From assembly GCA_963678675.1 (NCBI GenBank), contig OY783195.1:11836083-11900082 (forward strand): a DNA stretch of 64,000 nucleotides, read 5' to 3'. This DNA comes from Xiphydria camelus. Taxonomy: Eukaryota; Arthropoda; Insecta; Hymenoptera; Xiphydriidae. The notes beneath the pieces are model-generated. The model had not been told where the DNA came from. It made no database searches and saw only the letters and a program-made list of their open reading frames with translations. The position numbers and the translations under genes are program-made. Of the stretch, positions 1 through 11,086 are shown piece after piece. The stretch's first letter is position 1, and every line of letters begins with the position of its first letter.

Positions 1-435
1 AAATTAATTAATGAAAATGACTCTACTGGCTTGTGCTATTTTTCGTCTAGTATTTCCTTCCGTAAGATATTTGAATAAATGTACCCCTTCGATCTTTAAG
101 AGTTTAGTTGGAATAAGCAAGACGGTTAAATACATACATAACCGCGTCTCCTTACTCTCTTCCGTCGTTCCTCGACGCTCGTCTTCCTTTTGAAGGTGAC
201 TTGCAAGGAAACCGTTTCAGATGTACCTCGCCGATTTCGTTCACTCTGTTATGTTATTCGACATCGAGGTCTAAGAGTATGCCTCCTAATGCCTAGACTC
301 TGTCCACTATCCGTCTTGCTTATTCCAACCAAACTCTTCAAGATCGAAGGGGTACATTTATCCTAATATCTTGCAGAAGGAAATACGGGACGAAAAATAG
401 CACAAGCCAGTAGAGTCATTTTCATTAATTAATTT
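1..435. mobile_element. Palindromic MITE with long inverted repeats
   Basis: The first ~125 bases (opening with attaatgaaaatgactctac) return as an imperfect reverse complement at about 311-435 (gtagagtcattttcattaat). No transposase lies between the arms. This is the layout of a non-autonomous inverted-repeat element. It touches the window edge, so the left limit and any target-site duplication cannot be checked. Confidence 0.75.
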
Positions 436-699
436 ATTAATAATCCATCAGTAATAATTTATAAATGCAAGGTTAAATAACGAAAATAACGAGGAATAAC
501 ATAAAGCTGATAAAACCTTATGAATATAAAATAATCGGACCGTATTGTTACGAGAGTGTTACAATAGGAAGGATGGAAGGGTTTTGGATCAAACTTAATA
601 TTATAAAAATATACTTCAAGGAATCACAGATGCATTATGTATAACGATTAAGAGGGAAAGAATCAACGGCGACGAGTGATACAGAAACCGTCTCTAGTT
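436..699. other. AT-rich spacer, nothing recognised
   Basis: AT-rich DNA between the first element and the degenerate coding relic. I see no gene, RNA or repeat structure. Confidence 0.5.
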
Positions 700-1664
700 G
701 GAAGAATTCATTGTGATCGAGATTGGCTGCGGCACCAGTGTCGGCGTAAATCAATTACGATAACTGCTTCGAGTCACGTCCACTTTTTATCCAAAACGCT
801 CAAGGTTCTTCAGCCTTTGCTCATGCTCCGGGCTGTCACCGCCACCGCCAACACTGCTCCTTCCTTTTTCAGCGAGGCTCCCGTTCTTCTCCACCGTTCA
901 TACTCCTGACGTGATGCCGCTGTCGGGTGTCACATGAACTCGGCATGATTTGCGACTGGGTGTAGACGGCCCGTTCTCTTGAACTCTTCGCACGTTGCTA
1001 GTACTGGTACCGTTTCAGGAAACCTTCGTGGTGACGACTTCCTCCTCCGTCTCATCGTCTCGTCTCTGTTATTTTTCTTCTTCCTTTTACTACACTCTCA
1101 TTGCAAGTCTTGCTTCCGCCGATGCGTCTTTCTCTTACAGCTATCCGAGTCGGTCTTGGACTGCCTTCGCTTTACAATAGTGCCCCTGCCGTCGATGCTG
1201 CTGCTGCTGCTGTCCTTACTGCGACTACGACTCGAGTATCTGGAATCGTTGTCCACAGGAGCGGCTGCGTATCGCGATCGGCGAGATATTATTCAGGAGC
1301 TGGTGCGGGATTGAGCAGTGTCGACCAGCTGCTGCTGCTGTTCGTCACTGTCTTCCACATGGTTTTTCGGCGTCACTGCACTTTTCTTTCACACTTCACT
1401 CACACTCCTTCTGTCAACGACTCTGCCGCGTTTTCTTTCCATGCCTTCCAATTTTCACCTTGCTCAGACTTTAATTTCATTTCAATTGCACCTTTCGTCG
1501 CCGAGGCAGAGCTCGACCACTCTGGCGAGGACCACGTTGACGGTAGCCCCTTCCTCCACGACTGCCAGTCGCATCAGTTTCTCTCTGCAATTAGGTATCA
1601 GTCGTGTTATTTGGTTGAACACCGAAAAGAAACCATAATTATTATGTCTTATCGTTTCAAACAA
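700..1664 (-). pseudogene. Degenerate coding relic, possibly gag-like
   Basis: Read on the minus strand, this GC-richer block keeps protein-like composition over several hundred bases but is cut by stops and frame changes. One piece (1664-1482) is open for 60 codons. The next, after a stop, contains ENWKAWKENAAES, which recalls the NW-x-x-W stretch of some Ty3/gypsy gag proteins. Around 1310-960 follow a glutamine run and a Ser/Arg-rich stretch (RYSSRSRSKDSSSSS) in one frame broken only by TGA codons. I do not recognise the family. A dead retroelement gag or a decayed exon of an SR-rich host protein are both possible. Confidence 0.35.
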
Positions 1665-1682
1665 TTACTCACCATTATTTAA

Positions 1683-3052
1683 ACATTCACAATTTTAAGG
1701 TTACACTTCGATCTCCCGCATTTATCTACCTCCCGCTTTTACCATTTCAAATATTTCGCTTGTACGTAGCGCCATCTTCCAAAACCAACTCTAACTAAAA
1801 CACTGCCGAAGTCAAATTTTAGAAAAATTCAGGTCGCTGCACCTGCTCGACTAGCCATTGGACATACGGTATGTTCGCGGAATTATAAAAAATATAGCCC
1901 GATCTCTCAAGAGCACCGTTCCTTAAAAGTTCACTTACCGGTTATTTTTTATGCTTTTATAATATTATTTAGACGGGTATATTTAGACGGGTATAGATTA
2001 TTTCTAATTTTTTCGGATCGTGCATAAATCGTGTGATGCATTTAGGGGGAGGAGGAGGGAGGGAGGTTTGACTCTTGCGGCACGGATCGTCATAAAGGGG
2101 AGAGGGATGTCTCTTCGAAAATTGCGCGATATTTCTTATTCACAAAAATAATATAATATATTGTATGTTAAACAGGCAACCTCAAACCGTTTGCCCTATA
2201 TGGATGACTTTTCTTTTACTATATTTTCAATGATTACAGACTTTCAGGTGGGCTCTGAGAATATCGCGCGAGAACGGAAGAGGCCCTAACGAAAAAGAAT
2301 TACAGTGCAAAAATAACATACCTACGTGTAGTTTACTGTAATCTTTTGTGGTTAACTACAGAATACTATAGAGAACTAGAGGTGTAGTGTGTATGGGGGT
2401 TACACTAATCTTCTGTAGTTAAGGAAGGGGGGAGAAGGGAGGAAGGTAATTCCAGCGTCGCGGACTGTCGTGTAGGGAGAGGGGGGTGATTAAATCGGTC
2501 GGAAAAGGCGTCATACGATTTGTGCACGGCCTTTTTGTTACGATCTACAAAAATAGAGAATAAATTTGCTAGAAATAAATATCTAGCCTAGCTCTAGATT
2601 TTGATTGAATTCCTTATCTACATATATTAACAAACTTGTAGTGTGAACACGTCAAAAAAGAGATAATTACGATTTCTAAAAATTCACTATTTCTCTGAGT
2701 TTCGAAACTCACGGTATTTCGTACTGTTATTGTGAAACATTTAAAATGCCGAAACAAATTATGGAAAAAGATCTAATGGAATAGTTATTTACGCGCCAAG
2801 GGCGGTAAGTTGACGTTTGTGATGAGGTTCGCCCTTTTCGCGAGTAGCGACCGGCGAGCAAGCGACGAAGCGAAGGCGAGGCGAGGCGAGGCAAGGCGAA
2901 ACTGAGTGAAGTCGAAGGTGACAAGGGGAGAGTCCCACTCATGGGTCATCGATTTGAACAACGTTTTGGTTAAACGGTAGCCAAAAGGGTCATAAACAAT
3001 CCCCTAAAGCGGTTGCTGCTATTGCACTTGCTTGAGTTACCATCAGACGTTC
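1683..3052. other. Non-coding stretch with G-rich and gcgag runs
   Basis: No convincing gene. Purine-rich runs occur near 2045-2070 and 2425-2485. A short low-complexity run of gcgag/gcgaa units lies at about 2855-2905 and explains the open frames there. Confidence 0.5.
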
Positions 3053-3468
3053 TATATACTGCTGTGTTAAGTTAAAAGGGCGTATCTACAAAAAAAATCA
3101 TTTTTCAGTTTATTAAATTTTATACAAGTCTGACACGAGTTCTGTCATCCTGTTAAGTTAAAAAAGTCGTATCTGGCCCAGAAAGAAAAATATTTTATCA
3201 TTTATTTTGAATTTCATTATTAGTGTGGCATGAAAAGAATTAGAAAAACCCTAACCCAGATAGAAAAGTCTGTCACAGGATTAGTGCAGTGCCGCCAATA
3301 TACCGCCAAAGTTGATGCAGACCTTGTCGAAGCACGTCGTGTCTGTAGAACCTGATATTTCTAACGTGGCATTGTACCGTAATTCTGGAGGTACTTTTCT
3401 ATCTGGGAATATTTCAAAACTATAAAAAATGTTAGATACGCCCTTTTAACTTAAGACGGCAGTATAGT
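3053..3468. mobile_element. MITE with ~35-bp inverted repeats
   Basis: The left end (about 3055-3093: tatactgctgtgttaagtta, then aaagggcgtatct) matches the reverse complement of about 3433-3466. The interior is AT-rich with a second, weaker copy of the same motif near 3152-3178. No coding capacity. Confidence 0.65.
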
Positions 3469-3948
3469 ATCTGTTTGATAACCAATAATATACTAGAGAT
3501 AATCACGAAATCGAGATAACGAGGTATTCCACTGTTACTAACTACGTGATGATTCCTTATAATAATTACAATTTTGTATTAGGAATGCTTATTCTTGAAA
3601 TATTGAAACACCTTAGTGGGACCATTAGTATTTTAAATCTGTATTTTTTATGTGTTTCTCGTTTAATTTTTTCGTATTTCGATAATTTAAGAGAAATATT
3701 TAAGGATTAGATAGAGACACAGTACTCACCAATGAATCATAACCAAAATGTCCCAATTGCTCTTCCGAACTTCCGTGTGGATTGCTGGTACACCAGTTTT
3801 CAAGAAATCGTTGAGCTTCGTCTCCATCTTGTCTATAATTATTGTTTTTCAACATGAACGCACTTTCTTATCAGCAACGAATGGGAATCTTATAATATTT
3901 CAACGTATCTATTTTTGTAAACATGTTCATATCTGTAATAATCGACAA
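3469..3948. other. AT-rich spacer, nothing recognised
   Basis: No gene or clear repeat. Short open frames here have no protein-like features. Confidence 0.45.
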
Positions 3949-4263
3949 TACAGGATGAAATACCTGAATATCTTCCTTGAATTTGAAAATAAGTAGGTAC
4001 GTAAAAATATTTCTTACAAACATTAAAGGGTACTGTAGATCAAATTTACTGAAAGAAAGACGTTTCTCAAGGCCATTTCTGTCAGTTATCAAGATTATCG
4101 ATATTTTAAAAAATGGAATTATGTTTTCTATTTAATATGACTGAAGTGGCAACCAAGACAAACGATATAGGTCCAAAACTTTCTGTCATTAAATTTGGCC
4201 TGCAATATCTTTCAGTTTTTCGTATTTTTAAATTCAAGGAAGGTATTTAGCACCCTGTATAGT
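3949..4263. mobile_element. Probable decayed inverted-repeat element with acagggtg end
   Basis: The right end reads gaaggtatttagcaccctgt; its reverse complement matches, imperfectly, the segment starting at about 3949 (acaggatgaaatacc, then cttccttgaattt). The acagggtg terminus is shared with the elements at 7804, 12841 and 27985. The arms are too diverged for confident limits. Confidence 0.35.
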
Positions 4264-4580
4264 AGAACCCCGGGTATATAAATACCAGTCATCTCACTGT
4301 GTATAAACTTCGAATATTATATGAGTTGATTAATTTCTTTTTCCTCACTCATGCCCATTTCGAGGCCTTTTCCAGCCTATTTTTAGACCGGCGTAAGATG
4401 GCGTTTTTCCCGCGTGACACCGACCGGGAGTCCGTAGGCTGTTAAGGAGTCTCTTCAGTGAAATTTTTCAAGACAGATTTTTATTAATTTTTTTTATATA
4501 TTTAGCCAAGTATCTTATAGATGAAAATAAAAAACTAAACAATTTTCACTTAACCGTTTCTTTTTAATTAATTTTTCAAA

Positions 4581-4918
4581 GTAAGCATCAGCCCCCTGCA
4601 ACTCTGTGTTTCGCATGGCCACAACGTTGACGCCAACCGCGTGGTGGCGCAAGTGTTGCTGGCCCGGCTGAAAACGGGCGAATGAGGTGTGAATGATGGG
4701 ACTTCAGTGCAATGAAGTATTATTCCATTTTGTAATAAATATGTAGGGATAAGGAGTTTTATGAAGTAACAAAAATAGTCCTGTAAATGTTCGAACGAAT
4801 TTTATATGACAGGGCCAACGTCTAGGGCGCCACGTAGCGGATTAGTACGACTGGCGTCAAAGCGTGGTCAAAGATATTTAAGGGAAATACGTCTAAGTTG
4901 CAGGGGGCTGGTAGGCAT
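4581..4918. mobile_element. hAT-like MITE with 8-bp target-site duplication
   Basis: The element at 4589-4910 (322 bp) opens with cagccccctgcaact and closes with agttgcagggggctg. It is flanked by gtaagcat (4581-4588) and gtaggcat (4911-4918), an 8-bp duplication with one mismatch. CA...TG ends plus an 8-bp duplication are typical of hAT elements. No open frame of interest, so it is non-autonomous. Confidence 0.75.
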
Positions 4919-5600
4919 TTTAACATTGGGGCTTATGCACATACTGCTAAACAGACGTCAAACACAGTTTTAGCAAGGCAGAAAATTCACAAAATATGCT
5001 CAAATTATGTGGTAAGATGCGTAGATTTGTTTTTGCATGAGATAAATCACTTTTACTTAGCGGTTTTTGTATAATAAAAAAAATGTGAGGGAAAACGCGA
5101 CTCTTCAGGCAAAACCGGCGGCTATATGCAAAAACGTGGCAACGCAGAGGCTATAACGTTTTGCTGTGACTCTCCACGACCCATTCGTTGACATTGAATC
5201 ATTTTCCTATAATATTTTTCTGTTACTTTTCCGTTCCACTGAATCTTCTGGGGTTTCGAAAAATTAAACATTTTTTCTTTTCTTCGAATATTTTTCTCTC
5301 CTGCCACTTTTCACGAGAGGTTACACTTCGAGGCTACACGGCAGGACCTCCCCCGATAGCCAGGTGACTTCACAGTAGTGGCACTGTGAGACCACGCGGT
5401 GACTTTGAGAAACATCACAGTGATGTCTTGGTGCGTGCCCACTGGGGTACCACTGTGACATCACGCAGTGTACACAGTGGATAAAGTAGGATTTTTTGCA
5501 AAAGGGGAACGCACGCAGTGACTTTACCGAGGTTTTTCACTGTGTGCTCGTGCAGTGCCGCCGCCTGCCACCCGCCTAGTGGTGTCGCGTTTTTTTTTCA

Positions 5601-5692
5601 CACCCTACCGGGATTCGAACCTGCGCTCTTTAGGATACGAGATGCTTCGAAACTGTGAATGCTTTCGCATTCTACCAATTGAGCCACTGACT
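5601..5692 (-). pseudogene. tRNA-like sequence (tRNA relic or SINE head)
   Basis: On the minus strand the segment has an A-box-like tggctcaattggtaga and a perfect B box ggttcgaatcc (plus-strand 5611-5621), followed by ccggtagggtg and an A-run. The acceptor arms do not pair, and the region between A and B boxes is longer than in a normal tRNA, so it is not a functional tRNA. RNA polymerase III promoter elements may remain active. Confidence 0.55.
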
Positions 5693-5895
5693 CTTCAAGT
5701 CGTGTTGGTCGACTCCGGTCATAATATAGAAACCGGACATGATAGTGACTGCTCTCGACGGTTCTCGTTAAACTTTTAATATAATTTGATATTTTCTTTT
5801 TCAAAACAAATGTCAACATAACCACGTAACATAAATAAAGAATTTATAAATAAAAATAGTTTTAAAAGTGCAAGTGCAATAAACCTAATTCATAA

Positions 5896-6072
5896 ATGAT
5901 GAATATCGGTATCGAAGATATCTTATCAATTCTAGGAGAGTCAAAAAGGCCGCTAGTGGAAGGAGAAGCGGTATTGAAAGAGAGAGCAGGGTTTGTATTA
6001 TCCTGCGGAATCAAAAAGAGAAACCAAAATGCAGTGAAAATCGTCGCTTCTTGCGTACAATCGTCACATGGT
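5896..6072 (+). pseudogene. SWIM-protein N-terminal exon copy (plus-strand arm)
   Basis: Begins with two ATG codons (MMNIGIEDILSILGES), then RPLVEGEAVL and GIKKRNQNAVKI. It is the plus-strand twin of the minus-strand copy at 6382-6083. It loses similarity at the loop, so the zinc finger is not encoded in this orientation. Differences from the twin include an extra codon region around AGFVLSCG versus AEFVFFYG. I infer a gene-fragment copy, not a working gene. Confidence 0.6.
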
Positions 6073-6082
6073 ACTATTTGCC

Positions 6083-6382
6083 CTACCGATTTATGTATAG
6101 AAGCGTTGCAAAAACATGTTTGCATCTTCCTCTGGCCCAGCTGCACTTGCACATTACTTCTTTATTGTTGTTTACCAGTAAGATGTTCACTTCAACTTCG
6201 TGAGGAGCACTTGTTACATGTGACGATTGTATGCAAGAAACGACAATTTTCACTGCATTTTGTTTTCTTTTTTTGATTCCGTAGAAAAATACAAACTCTG
6301 CTTTCAATACCGCTTTTCCTTCCACTAGCGGCCTTTTTGACTCTCCTAGAATTGATAAGATATCTTCGATACAGATATTCAT
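6083..6382 (-). pseudogene. SWIM zinc-finger protein fragment
   Basis: An uninterrupted minus-strand frame of about 99 residues starting at MNICIEDILSIL. It carries RPLVEGKAVLK, GIKKRKQNAVKIV and, near the C-terminus, CKCSWARGRCKHVFA: the C-x-C...C-x-H pattern of a SWIM zinc finger. SWIM fingers occur in MULE- and YqaJ-associated proteins and bind DNA or protein partners. The frame stops right after the finger (LLYINR), far shorter than the usual multi-domain protein, so this is a captured exon or truncated copy. A related but distinct SWIM protein lies at 50347-46024. All key zinc ligands are kept here, unlike in that gene. Confidence 0.6.
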
Positions 6383-6725
6383 CACTTATGAATTGGGTTT
6401 ATTGCACTTGCACTCTTAAAATTACTTTTATTTACAAATACTCTGTTTATGTTACGCGGTTATGTTGACATTCGGTCCGTAACGACGGCCATCTTAGGAA
6501 GAACGAAACGCCACCATACGGCGATGTCCGATGCGAATAAAAATTCCGTCAGGCCGTAAGACGTAAGCGTAAGCGAATAGACCAATCAGGATCAAGTATT
6601 CCGTTGTGGCAAAAACTCGCACTCCGGATCCTCACTGTGGCATCACAGTAACGTCACTCAGTGACACCGCCGCGTGACGCTTGGGTGAAAGTCACGCTTG
6701 GCTATCGGGGTCGTAACTCACATTT

Positions 6726-7170
6726 CTGTAGATAACGTAGGATATACCGTATGTATCATCCCAAATTAAACAAGCAGAGATACCGACATTGTCGAAACTT
6801 TACCGACCGTCAAGAATTTTATAGTTAGAGTTGGCTTGAGAAGAGTGCGCTGTGTGTGCTGCGTGAGAGCGAAAAGTGTCGAACGGCTGATTTCCCAATA
6901 GCTGTTAATTCAAGAGATCGAAGTGTTTCGTCTATTATTCAATACTTCGATTTTCCGAATTGACAGCTATCGGGAAATCAGACGTTTGACACTTTTCGCT
7001 CTCACGCAGCACACACAGCGCACTCTTCTCAAGCCAACTCTAACTATAAAATTCTTGACCGTCGGTAAAGTTTCGACAATGTCGGTATCTGCTTGTTTAA
7101 TTTAGGATGATACATACGGTATGATTTACCACGCAGCGTCCTATCCTACGTTATCCTACGTTATCTACAG
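6726..7170. mobile_element. Palindromic MITE, ~165-bp arms
   Basis: The left arm starts ctgtagataacgtagga (6726) and the right arm ends tcctacgttatctacag (7170). The match continues inward through tataccgtatgtatcatcc and gagagcgaaaagtg to about 6910 and 6945. The right end carries a duplicated tcctacgttat unit. The open frame at 6923-7105 is only the right arm being read. Confidence 0.8.
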
Positions 7171-7803
7171 GACTAATAACAACTGCGGAATATTCTAATC
7201 CACCGTTGCCACGTCTTGCACACATTTTATAATTTTATAATAAAACCAATTTAACGCCAAAAATAAATTATAAACATATTCATCATCTTTAAAATGCATA
7301 AAAAATCTGAAATTAATAGAACTTGAATCTGCCAAACTATGTATTTACTATTTTTTCTTCTCTAAATTAATTTATCTAGGATTGGCAATAACCGTCGGTT
7401 TCTTTGATGTTTCGCCCCGCGTACCTCACCCCGCAAAGTACTGAAGAGACTCCTTAAAAGATTGCTTAGTCGGAAGTGGGTCCTTCTTCCAAACTGATAA
7501 ACGCAACGTGAAATGAGCCGTGTATACTTCTGTTTGTTTTATTTTGAGAAATGGGCATTCGCGTGAGAAAAAATAGTATATGTCATTCGGCGGAAATACT
7601 CGGATTTTTAGGACTGTATTTAGGTCGTATTACGAGGCATGGTGAGAGGAGCGAGCCTCATCCTCCCACCATACCTCGTGCTATGACCTAATTAACCACA
7701 GTCTGAAAAAACCTCGGATTTCCGCCTAATGACATAAGATACTATTATACATTTGTGTTCGATACAGAGTATTATTCTGTACAATATGACAGACTTTCGT
7801 AGT
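7171..7803. other. Spacer with a short inverted motif to 4443
   Basis: No gene. At 7440-7457 actgaagagactccttaa is the exact reverse complement of 4443-4460. This may mark the two ends of an older 3-kb element that contains everything between. Confidence 0.4.
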
Positions 7804-10252
7804 ATACAGGGTGAACCAGATTAAACGTCATTTTTTTTTGATGTGATAGAACAAGAAAAAAGTAGACTTTCATAAGAAAATTTTTTTCAAAAATGTTTCC
7901 TAACAAAGATACAGGGTGTCAAAGTTTCGAAAAAAAAATGGTTTTCTCATCATAACATCTAAACTACTTGATCGATTTCCATGAAATTTTGCACACAGAC
8001 TAATGTAATACAGCTCTAAGTAATGATTAAATAATTTAAAGAAATTCTCCAGTGGCGTAGATACTGGGGGCCGGTACCCCCCTTTCCCCCTCCCAATATT
8101 CGGCGCCACTGGATATTTTGCAAAGAAAATTTAATTATTGGATTCCCCGTTTATTTTAGAGAAAAAAATCACCCTTGCAAATTTTAGATTTATGGCTTCG
8201 TGTTTGAGATATTTATTTTACTTTATAGGGTTGCGAGCAGGCCAAAACTAGGTTGAACGTCATTAATTATGATATGTGATAGAACAACAAGAAAAAAGTA
8301 GACTATCATAAGAAAATTTTTTTCAAAAATGTTTCCTAACAAAGATACAGGGTGTCAGTTTCGAAAAAAAAGTGGTTTTCTCATCATAACTTTAACACCC
8401 TGTATCTTTGTTAGGAAACATTTTTTTTTTAATTTTCTTATGAAAGTTTACTTTTTCTTGTTGTTCTATCACATATCATAATAATTAATGACGTTCAACC
8501 TAGTTTTGGCCTGCTCGCAACCCTATAAATTAAAATAAATATCTCAAAAACGAAGCCATAAATCAAAACTATTCAAGGGTGATTTTTTTCTTCAAATTAA
8601 ACGGGGAATCCAATAATTAAATTTTCTTTGCAAAATATCTAGTGGCGCCGAAGATTGGGAGGGGGAAAGGGGGTACCGGCCCCCAGTATCTACGCCACTG
8701 GAGAATTTCTTTAAATTATTTAATCATTACTTAGAGCTGTATTACATTAGTCTGTGTGTGCGAAATTTCATGGAAATCGATCAAGTAGTTTAGAAGTTAT
8801 GATGAGAAAACCATTTGAAGGGCCTGCAGTCAAAACCGGCTGACATTTTTTTCAAAATGCGTTTTTTTGTATGTTCGGGTTATCTTATCTAACGCCGACA
8901 TAAAGCAAGTTCGGAAACTCGGAAATCGTGATTAGTTTTTTTTTCAGTAAAGGTTCAATAATGGTTATCATGCAATGTACGAGGGTGGCCGGCGCGGGCG
9001 GTCAAAACCGGCTAACAAGTTGTAAGTGCTTATTGAGTCTTATGAAAGCGCCATGTTTTCTATTGTAAACTAGCGGTTCTAGCTTAAAAAATAGTACAGA
9101 ACTGCCATTTGGTGGGTGCGTTGTGTAGGTGAAAGTGCAGGAAAAGTGTACGTGCCGAGTTTTCCATTTTTCACGCAAGCACGTGGTCAGTATGTTGTAT
9201 ACACCTTCAAGGGGTAAGGAGCGCATTGTGCTTATTTACACGAATAACAATGTTTCGCATTTATATATTCAATCATTGCAAACATAATCTTGTAGACGAG
9301 TAATTTCTGTGAAGTTAAATATAAAAATCTGTTCCGTAGGTCTACAAACAGCTGAGAAAAATAAGAAAACGTGAACAATGCCGTGAGCGTCGCAGGAATG
9401 GCGAGGAGTACTCGAACAAGAAGGGGAGAAGCGGGTTGGCGCTAGAATTCCTCCAACTTCTCAAGTGAGATTTCTATATATAATGTTATTTATAACGCAT
9501 TAGCAGTAAAAGTTTATGATCGGATAAAGTTTATTATGTTAACAGCACTAAATTGAACTAACAATGAAGAGTCGTAACAACAGGTTTTTCGCATAAAAAT
9601 ATAATTTTTGAAAATGTGTGTAGTTTCTGAAAAACCACTAATATTTTCAATATTGCAAGACTCGAAAAACCCTATTAAATTCAGGAATTGATACATAACT
9701 TGAATTATATAAAAGTTCCAAACTATAACTTTAGAAAGATTCACAGAGAATTTCTGAAAAACATGTTTAACTTTGACTTTTATTAGACTATAAAAATAAA
9801 ATGTTGTGAATTATATAACCAAGTTTTTGAATTCCACTTCTTAATGTTCTTTCATGATCCAATAATCCGAACATAGATATTGAATTCAAGAAAATCGGCT
9901 CGAATTCAATGCATAGAGAGATGCGGCCGCGCACATAGCCGGTTTTGATCGCAGGGACATGCTGTACTTAGCCGCCGGTAAAACTTGAACGCTCGCAGTT
10001 TATACAATTCTTGCACTAATTGCCTAAAATTTCGATACAACAAATATGTCGACTTTATTGACAGACATACTAAACGTGATCAACAAATTCCCTGGTAAAA
10101 AGAAATGCAACCGTTTTTACGTCGTTCTGTAAAATTTTAGAAATGTCACTTAGCCGGTTTTGACCGCCGACCCTTCATTTTTTTTCGAAACTTTGACACC
10201 CTGTATCTTTGTTAGGAAACATTTTTGAACACAAATTTTCTTATGAAAATAT
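7804..10252. mobile_element. Large palindromic element with acagggtg ends (interrupted)
   Basis: The arms meet near 8393: 7937-8390 pairs with 8396-8812. The outer part of the right arm is displaced to 10177-10252 by an insertion (8817-10176). The terminal unit atacagggtg...tttcctaacaaagatac occurs four times (near 7885-7920, 8318-8350, 8397-8425 and 10190-10220), so each arm also holds a direct duplication. The arms include a strongly conserved GC-rich block gggggccggtaccccccttt. No protein is encoded. Confidence 0.75.
8817..10176. mobile_element. TIR element with repeated tcaaaaccggct motifs
   Basis: Ends are gaagggcctgcagtcaaaac / gttttgaccgccgacccttc. The flanking attt at 8813-8816 and 10177-10180 is a 4-bp target duplication, supported by the uninterrupted sequence of the other palindrome arm. 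The motif tcaaaaccggct recurs inside at about 9002-9013, and its complement at about 9939-9950. No transposase is recognisable; the frames at 9226-9002 and 9744-9514 look random. I cannot assign a superfamily. Confidence 0.7.
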
Positions 10253-11086
10253 GCAGAATGGAATTTGATAATCTCAAAATAGTATGAAACTTCATCTGTT
10301 TTTAGAAAATATTGAAATATTCTATTCAGTTATAAATGTAATCATTGGTGGTTTTTGTTTTGATATAGTTATAACTAAATATTTATTTTTCAATTACTTT
10401 ACAGTCTCCTAAAAAGTTGTAAGTATTGCGCAATTAAAGTTTATGCCTATAATTGTTTAACCACGTTTTGATCCTCAAACTTATTATACTAATATGAATA
10501 AAAGATTTACAAATAAAGAGATCATTATAATTTGATCGAACATGTCTGCCTATAACAATTAGCGTCGCTTATGCTTAATAAACCGCTTAAAAAGAATATA
10601 AAAAGCGTATCTGTATGCTCGAGAAAATATTTGATAGCCACATCGAAAATTACCCAATTAAATTGTACAACTGATTTTATTTTTGTAAACAGATATTGTA
10701 AAGAAACATAGAATGCTTTGAAAGTTTTATTTATTGAGCAGAAAGTCTTTTCCGTGCACTCATAGGTTTAGACTCATTTGTTTCCCGTTTGAAATTATAA
10801 TTATAGGAATAATGTATTAGTTTGTACTTTAAGGAGCTGCAGTAAAACGAAAGAAGATATTGAAAATCCAAAATAAGATGTTTCACACATGCAGACGTCA
10901 TGGTAAAGTGCTATCGAATTGTAGAGAATAGAGATTAATATCAATTCGCTACAGAATATGTATAGAAGCGCCAGTGCAGTTGATTTTTTAATAAACATAA
11001 GCATCGAAGAAGATAAAATATTACACTTGTGAAAGAACGCAATATAATTTACGTTTGCGAGAAAACTATACAATAATTTAGTCCTA
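10253..11086. other. AT-rich stretch, no feature recognised
   Basis: The only sizeable open frame (11073-10801, minus) is hydrophobic and low in complexity, with no family resemblance. I treat it as chance. Confidence 0.5.

Larger units (their letters stand above)
5809..6472. repeat. Hairpin: 264-bp arms of SWIM exon around a 143-bp loop
   Basis: The left arm (5809-6072) is an imperfect reverse complement of the right arm (6216-6472). The arms include ~90 bp of leader before the start codon and the first ~55 codons. The loop (6073-6215) holds the zinc-finger part once. Transcription through it would give a long hairpin RNA. Confidence 0.8.
5351..6710. mobile_element. TIR element carrying an inverted SWIM-exon duplication
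   Basis: The left end ccccgatagccaggtgactt (5351-5370) is mirrored at the right end by aagtcacgcttggctatcgg gg (6689-6710). Subterminal regions repeat cactgtg/cacagtg motifs many times. Inside are a tRNA-like segment (5601-5692) and a 660-bp hairpin (5809-6472) whose arms are coding sequence of a SWIM-type zinc-finger protein. No transposase is present. I could not define a target-site duplication. The element looks like a non-autonomous carrier that captured host or transposon exon sequence. Confidence 0.7.

Noticed and set aside
2727..2942. Minus-strand frame with LRRLLAGRYSRKGR
   Set aside because: It is produced by the gcgag low-complexity run and matches no protein family.
5601..5692. 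Functional tRNA gene
   Set aside because: A and B boxes are good, but the acceptor stem does not pair and the intervening region is too long for a cloverleaf.
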